Positions 5,844-7,907 of a stretch of DNA of 7,907 bases are shown here, piece by piece. The notes beneath the pieces are model-generated. The model did no database searches. It was not told the origin of the DNA and saw nothing but the letters and a program-made list of their open reading frames with translations. Each line of letters starts with the position of its first letter. Within the stretch, counting starts at the first letter, position 1. The translations under genes and the position numbers were made by a program. Source of the stretch: Planctomycetota bacterium (GTDB lineage: Bacteria; Planctomycetota; Phycisphaerae; WQYP01; JAJZKY01); NCBI GenBank assembly GCA_021803885.1, contig JAJZKY010000189.1:1-7907 (forward strand), read 5' to 3'.

Positions 5844-7522
5844 GTAAATTGGCTGCGCCGTCAAAGAAGTCGTGGTGGAAAAGCTTGGTGCCCGGATGGC
5901 GCGCAGTGCGACGATTGTCACAACTGGCTTTTCTGGTGTTGTTTGCGTGGCTCTTTCGCAGCACAGCCTATAGTGACTCCAATATCCTGCATCGCCCGGT
6001 AAATCTATTTTTCCACATGGACCCGCTGGTCGGAGCCTCGGCTATGCTGGCGGGCAAGGTAGTCCTGCTGGCCTTTTGGCCGGCACTGATTGTACTGCTT
6101 CTGACGTTGTTTTTTGGACGTTTTTTTTGCGGCTGGGTGTGCCCGATTGGAACCGCGTTGGATTATTTTCACCGCCTGTTCCGGCCCGTACTACGCCGTA
6201 CAAATATCTGGGGACATAAATATGTCTCCCGCTGGCGCCCCCTGCGTTATATGGTGTTATTTATTGTATTGATTACGGCCCTTTTCGCTTGGCCGGTGGT
6301 AGGATATCTGGATCCTTTTTCACTCTGGATGCGGCTCTGGACCACGGTATTGGATCCAGCGTGGTACTCCGGATCAACCGCAGTGGTGGCCCACTCCTAT
6401 CATTATCCACCTTGGTTGGCCAGGCCGGTGAATTCCACCTATGGATTTATGGCGAACCATCACATCATTCCCTTTGGAAGCAGCGTCTTTCATCTTGTCG
6501 GTGTGACCCTAGGTATAGCGGTGACTGTGGTCTTGCTGGAATTTGTGGCGCGGCGATTTTGGTGCCGATATTTGTGTCCGCTGGGAGGCATGTTAGGACT
6601 GGTGGGACGCTGGTCTCTGGTTCGTCGCTTGCCGGTAAAAATGTGTGCCGGTTGCAGGGCCAAGGAAAATTGCGGTGTCCTGTGTCGCATGGGATCGTTT
6701 GACGAAAAGGGAAAACTGATTCCGGAGTCATGCAATTTATGTATGGATTGCGTGGCGAAGTGCCCGGATGACGTTGCCCGTTTTAAGGTCAAGATGCCAC
6801 CGGCCACGCCGGCAACTCCGGTGGGACTATCGCGGCGCGGGGTCTTAGCTGCGCTGGTGGCGGGCGCGGCTATTCCGCTGGCGGCCAAAGTGACCGACGC
6901 TATTGGCCCCAATGATCCACCGCCTCATCTGCTTCGCCCCCCCGGCGTCGGCGGTGAGGCGGATTTTCTTGATTTGTGCATCCGCTGCGGCGAGTGCATG
7001 AAGGTATGTGTCAATAATGCGCTGCAACCCGCCGGTCTGGAAGCCGGTGTAAAAGGATTGTTTTCGCCCGTTCTGATACCGCGTCTGAATTATTGTGAAT
7101 ATGACTGCACGCTTTGCGGACAAGTGTGCCCCACCGGAGCCATTCCCAACCTCGTCGCAGCGGTCAAGGATAAGACCGTTATCGGTAAGGCGGCCTTTGA
7201 CCGTAAGCGCTGCCTGCCCTGGGCCAAAAATGAAGAATGCCTGGTGTGTCAGGAGCACTGCCCGCTACCCCAAAAAGCCATTACCACCACGACTTGCTTA
7301 ATCACGCAGGCGGATGGGAAAACAAAATTACTCAAACGACCACATGTTGATCGCAATCTTTGTATCGGCTGCGGCATTTGTGAAAATAAATGCCCACTGG
7401 ATGGTCCCTCAGCGATTCGGGTGTATCGAACGGAGGCGCTTCCCCCTCACGGTGGGGCGCAGATGCGTCGCCGCCTGCGTTGGGGACACCCCGAATCCCA
7501 TCCTCGACGCGGCCAGCAATAA
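5840..7522 (+). CDS. Membrane polyferredoxin, NapH/NosR-like module fused to a NapG/MauM-like ferredoxin
   Basis: The 560-residue protein probably moves electrons between the quinone pool and a periplasmic partner. Likely membrane segments lie near 26-40, 70-92, 136-156 and 216-236. Two C-x3-C-P motifs (C97/C101 and C242/C246) sit at membrane edges, as in NapH and NosR. Cytoplasmic-type ferredoxin cysteines follow (269, 272, 278, 282; then 298, 301, 304, 308). At 330-350, L-S-R-R-G-V-L-A-A-L begins a twin-arginine-like hydrophobic segment. Beyond it are four more cysteine groups: 380/383/386/390; 419/423/426/430; 458/467/470/474; 508/511/514/518. This is the NapG/MauM pattern. About six [4Fe-4S] clusters are possible. 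The start is TTG overlapping the DUF362 stop (TTGA). AGAGG (5834-5838) is only 1 nt from it and 10 nt from a second TTG at 5849, so the start may be three codons later. The Arg-rich last 30 residues match no known part. The physiological partner is unknown. Confidence 0.88.
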   Translation: MSKLAAPSKKSWWKSLVPGWRAVRRLSQLAFLVLFAWLFRSTAYSDSNILHRPVNLFFHMDPLVGASAMLAGKVVLLAFWPALIVLLLTLFFGRFFCGWVCPIGTALDYFHRLFRPVLRRTNIWGHKYVSRWRPLRYMVLFIVLITALFAWPVVGYLDPFSLWMRLWTTVLDPAWYSGSTAVVAHSYHYPPWLARPVNSTYGFMANHHIIPFGSSVFHLVGVTLGIAVTVVLLEFVARRFWCRYLCPLGGMLGLVGRWSLVRRLPVKMCAGCRAKENCGVLCRMGSFDEKGKLIPESCNLCMDCVAKCPDDVARFKVKMPPATPATPVGLSRRGVLAALVAGAAIPLAAKVTDAIGPNDPPPHLLRPPGVGGEADFLDLCIRCGECMKVCVNNALQPAGLEAGVKGLFSPVLIPRLNYCEYDCTLCGQVCPTGAIPNLVAAVKDKTVIGKAAFDRKRCLPWAKNEECLVCQEHCPLPQKAITTTTCLITQADGKTKLLKRPHVDRNLCIGCGICENKCPLDGPSAIRVYRTEALPPHGGAQMRRRLRWGHPESHPRRGQQ

Positions 7523-7695
7523 GATGTTTCCAATCGCCTGAAAATACTGCGTTAACAAACTTTCAGACTTCCCCGAATAAATATTGGTTCATCAGAGGCT
7601 TAAGTCCCGAAATAGTGGCCATTGGAGGGAAATCCCGGAGATATCCGTGGCCAGGTACGCAATCAATTATTTCGCAGTCATGCTGGCGGAAGGTG

Positions 7696-7713
7696 CCAGT
7701 GGGGCCAGTGGGG
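7696..7713 (+). repeat. Tandem 9-bp direct repeat
   Basis: CCAGTGGGG occurs twice, perfectly and without a gap (7696-7704 and 7705-7713), just upstream of the candidate trpE promoter. It may be a replication-slippage duplication or a pair of binding sites. The surrounding 7523-7777 stretch holds no convincing gene. Confidence 0.5.
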
Positions 7714-7742
7714 TTCAAAACTTTGGACGGTGGCATTAGAAT
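7714..7742 (+). promoter_or_regulatory. Candidate promoter for trpE
   Basis: TTCAAA (7714-7719) and TAGAAT (7737-7742) match consensus at 4/6 and 5/6 with a 17-nt spacer. Transcription would start near 7749, about 30 nt before the TTG start. Moderate evidence only. Confidence 0.35.
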
Positions 7743-7765
7743 GCTTGGAGTTTGCCGGGTGTGCC

Positions 7766-7771
7766 AAGGAG
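7766..7771 (+). promoter_or_regulatory. Strong ribosome binding site of trpE
   Basis: AAGGAG is followed by 6 nt and then TTG at 7778. The reading frame stays open far upstream (through at least 7620), so this site is what locates the start. The in-frame TTG at 7772 touches the site and is too close to be used. Confidence 0.6.
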
Positions 7772-7777
7772 TTGACG

Positions 7778-7907
7778 TTGAGTTTAGATCCGCGAGATTT
7801 TGTCGTACCCTCATTGGATGATTTTAAAAAACTTGCCGCGCCGGGCGCGATTGTACCGGTGTATGTGCCTATGGCCGGGGATTATCTTACGCCGGTATCG
7901 GCGTATC
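7778..7907 (+). CDS. trpE: Anthranilate synthase component I (TrpE), N-terminal fragment
   Basis: Forty-three codons are visible before the window ends. After a short variable start, the reading F-K-K-L-A (17-21), I-V-P-V-Y (26-30) and L-T-P-V-S-A-Y (37-43) matches the N-terminus of TrpE, whose conserved L-T-P-V-S-A(Y/F) lies in the tryptophan feedback-binding region. With the glutamine amidotransferase TrpG the enzyme converts chorismate to anthranilate, the first committed step of tryptophan synthesis. The start is TTG 7778, set by AAGGAG 6 nt upstream. The related PabB is less likely because it seldom keeps the T-P-V-S-A-Y wording. The rest of the gene (usually about 490-520 codons) lies beyond the edge, so catalytic residues cannot be checked. 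Confidence 0.78.
   Translation, partial: MSLDPRDFVVPSLDDFKKLAAPGAIVPVYVPMAGDYLTPVSAY

Noticed and set aside
7538..7566. Terminator after the polyferredoxin gene
   Set aside because: CTGAAA/TTTCAG forms only a weak 6-bp AT-rich stem with a 17-nt loop and no T-run follows.
7697..7780. Trp-rich leader peptide or attenuator before trpE
   Set aside because: Three Trp codons (7700, 7709, 7724) occur, but they are in the trpE frame with no stop codon before it. There are no alternative hairpins or T-run as an attenuator needs.
7390..7821. Plus-strand open frame of 143 codons overlapping the polyferredoxin end and the trpE start
   Set aside because: No family resemblance. It overlaps two well-supported coding regions in another frame and has no ribosome site.

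Overview
The window looks like the chromosome of a Gram-negative-type bacterium. It carries a tripartite RND efflux pump, a Tat-exported protein and a quinol-oxidase-like membrane ferredoxin. Base composition is moderately GC-rich, and start codons are often TTG or GTG. A member of the Planctomycetota/PVC group is a reasonable guess, but nothing here fixes the taxon. No rRNA, tRNA, CRISPR array, transposase or phage gene was seen.

Left arm (1-1372, minus strand): a lipoprotein-type periplasmic adaptor (membrane fusion protein) of an RND efflux pump, followed with a GTGA overlap by the first 14 codons of the RND permease, which runs off the left edge. A 271-bp divergent spacer (1373-1643) contains a 7-bp inverted repeat and a candidate promoter for the rightward genes.

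Centre (1644-4705, plus strand): larB, larE and larC, the complete biosynthesis set for the nickel-pincer nucleotide cofactor of lactate racemase (LarA) and related enzymes. LarB carboxylates and hydrolyses nicotinic acid adenine dinucleotide, LarE adds sulfur to both carboxylates, and LarC inserts nickel with CTP. No larA-type apoenzyme is in the window. LarE has the three-cysteine set associated with iron-sulfur-cluster-type enzymes rather than only the single sacrificial cysteine. Both spacers inside the lar cluster contain inverted repeats.

Right-centre (4865-7522, plus strand): a good sigma-70-like promoter, then a Tat-signal DUF362 protein overlapping by 4 nt a 560-residue membrane polyferredoxin. 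The latter reads as a fusion of a NapH/NosR-type quinol-oxidising membrane module to a NapG/MauM-type ferredoxin, with a twin-arginine-like hydrophobic segment preserved at the junction. The pair looks like an uncharacterised electron-transfer module and is the most interesting part of the window.

Right edge (7523-7907): a 255-bp spacer with a candidate promoter, then the N-terminus of anthranilate synthase component I (trpE), starting with TTG behind a strong AAGGAG and cut off by the window end.
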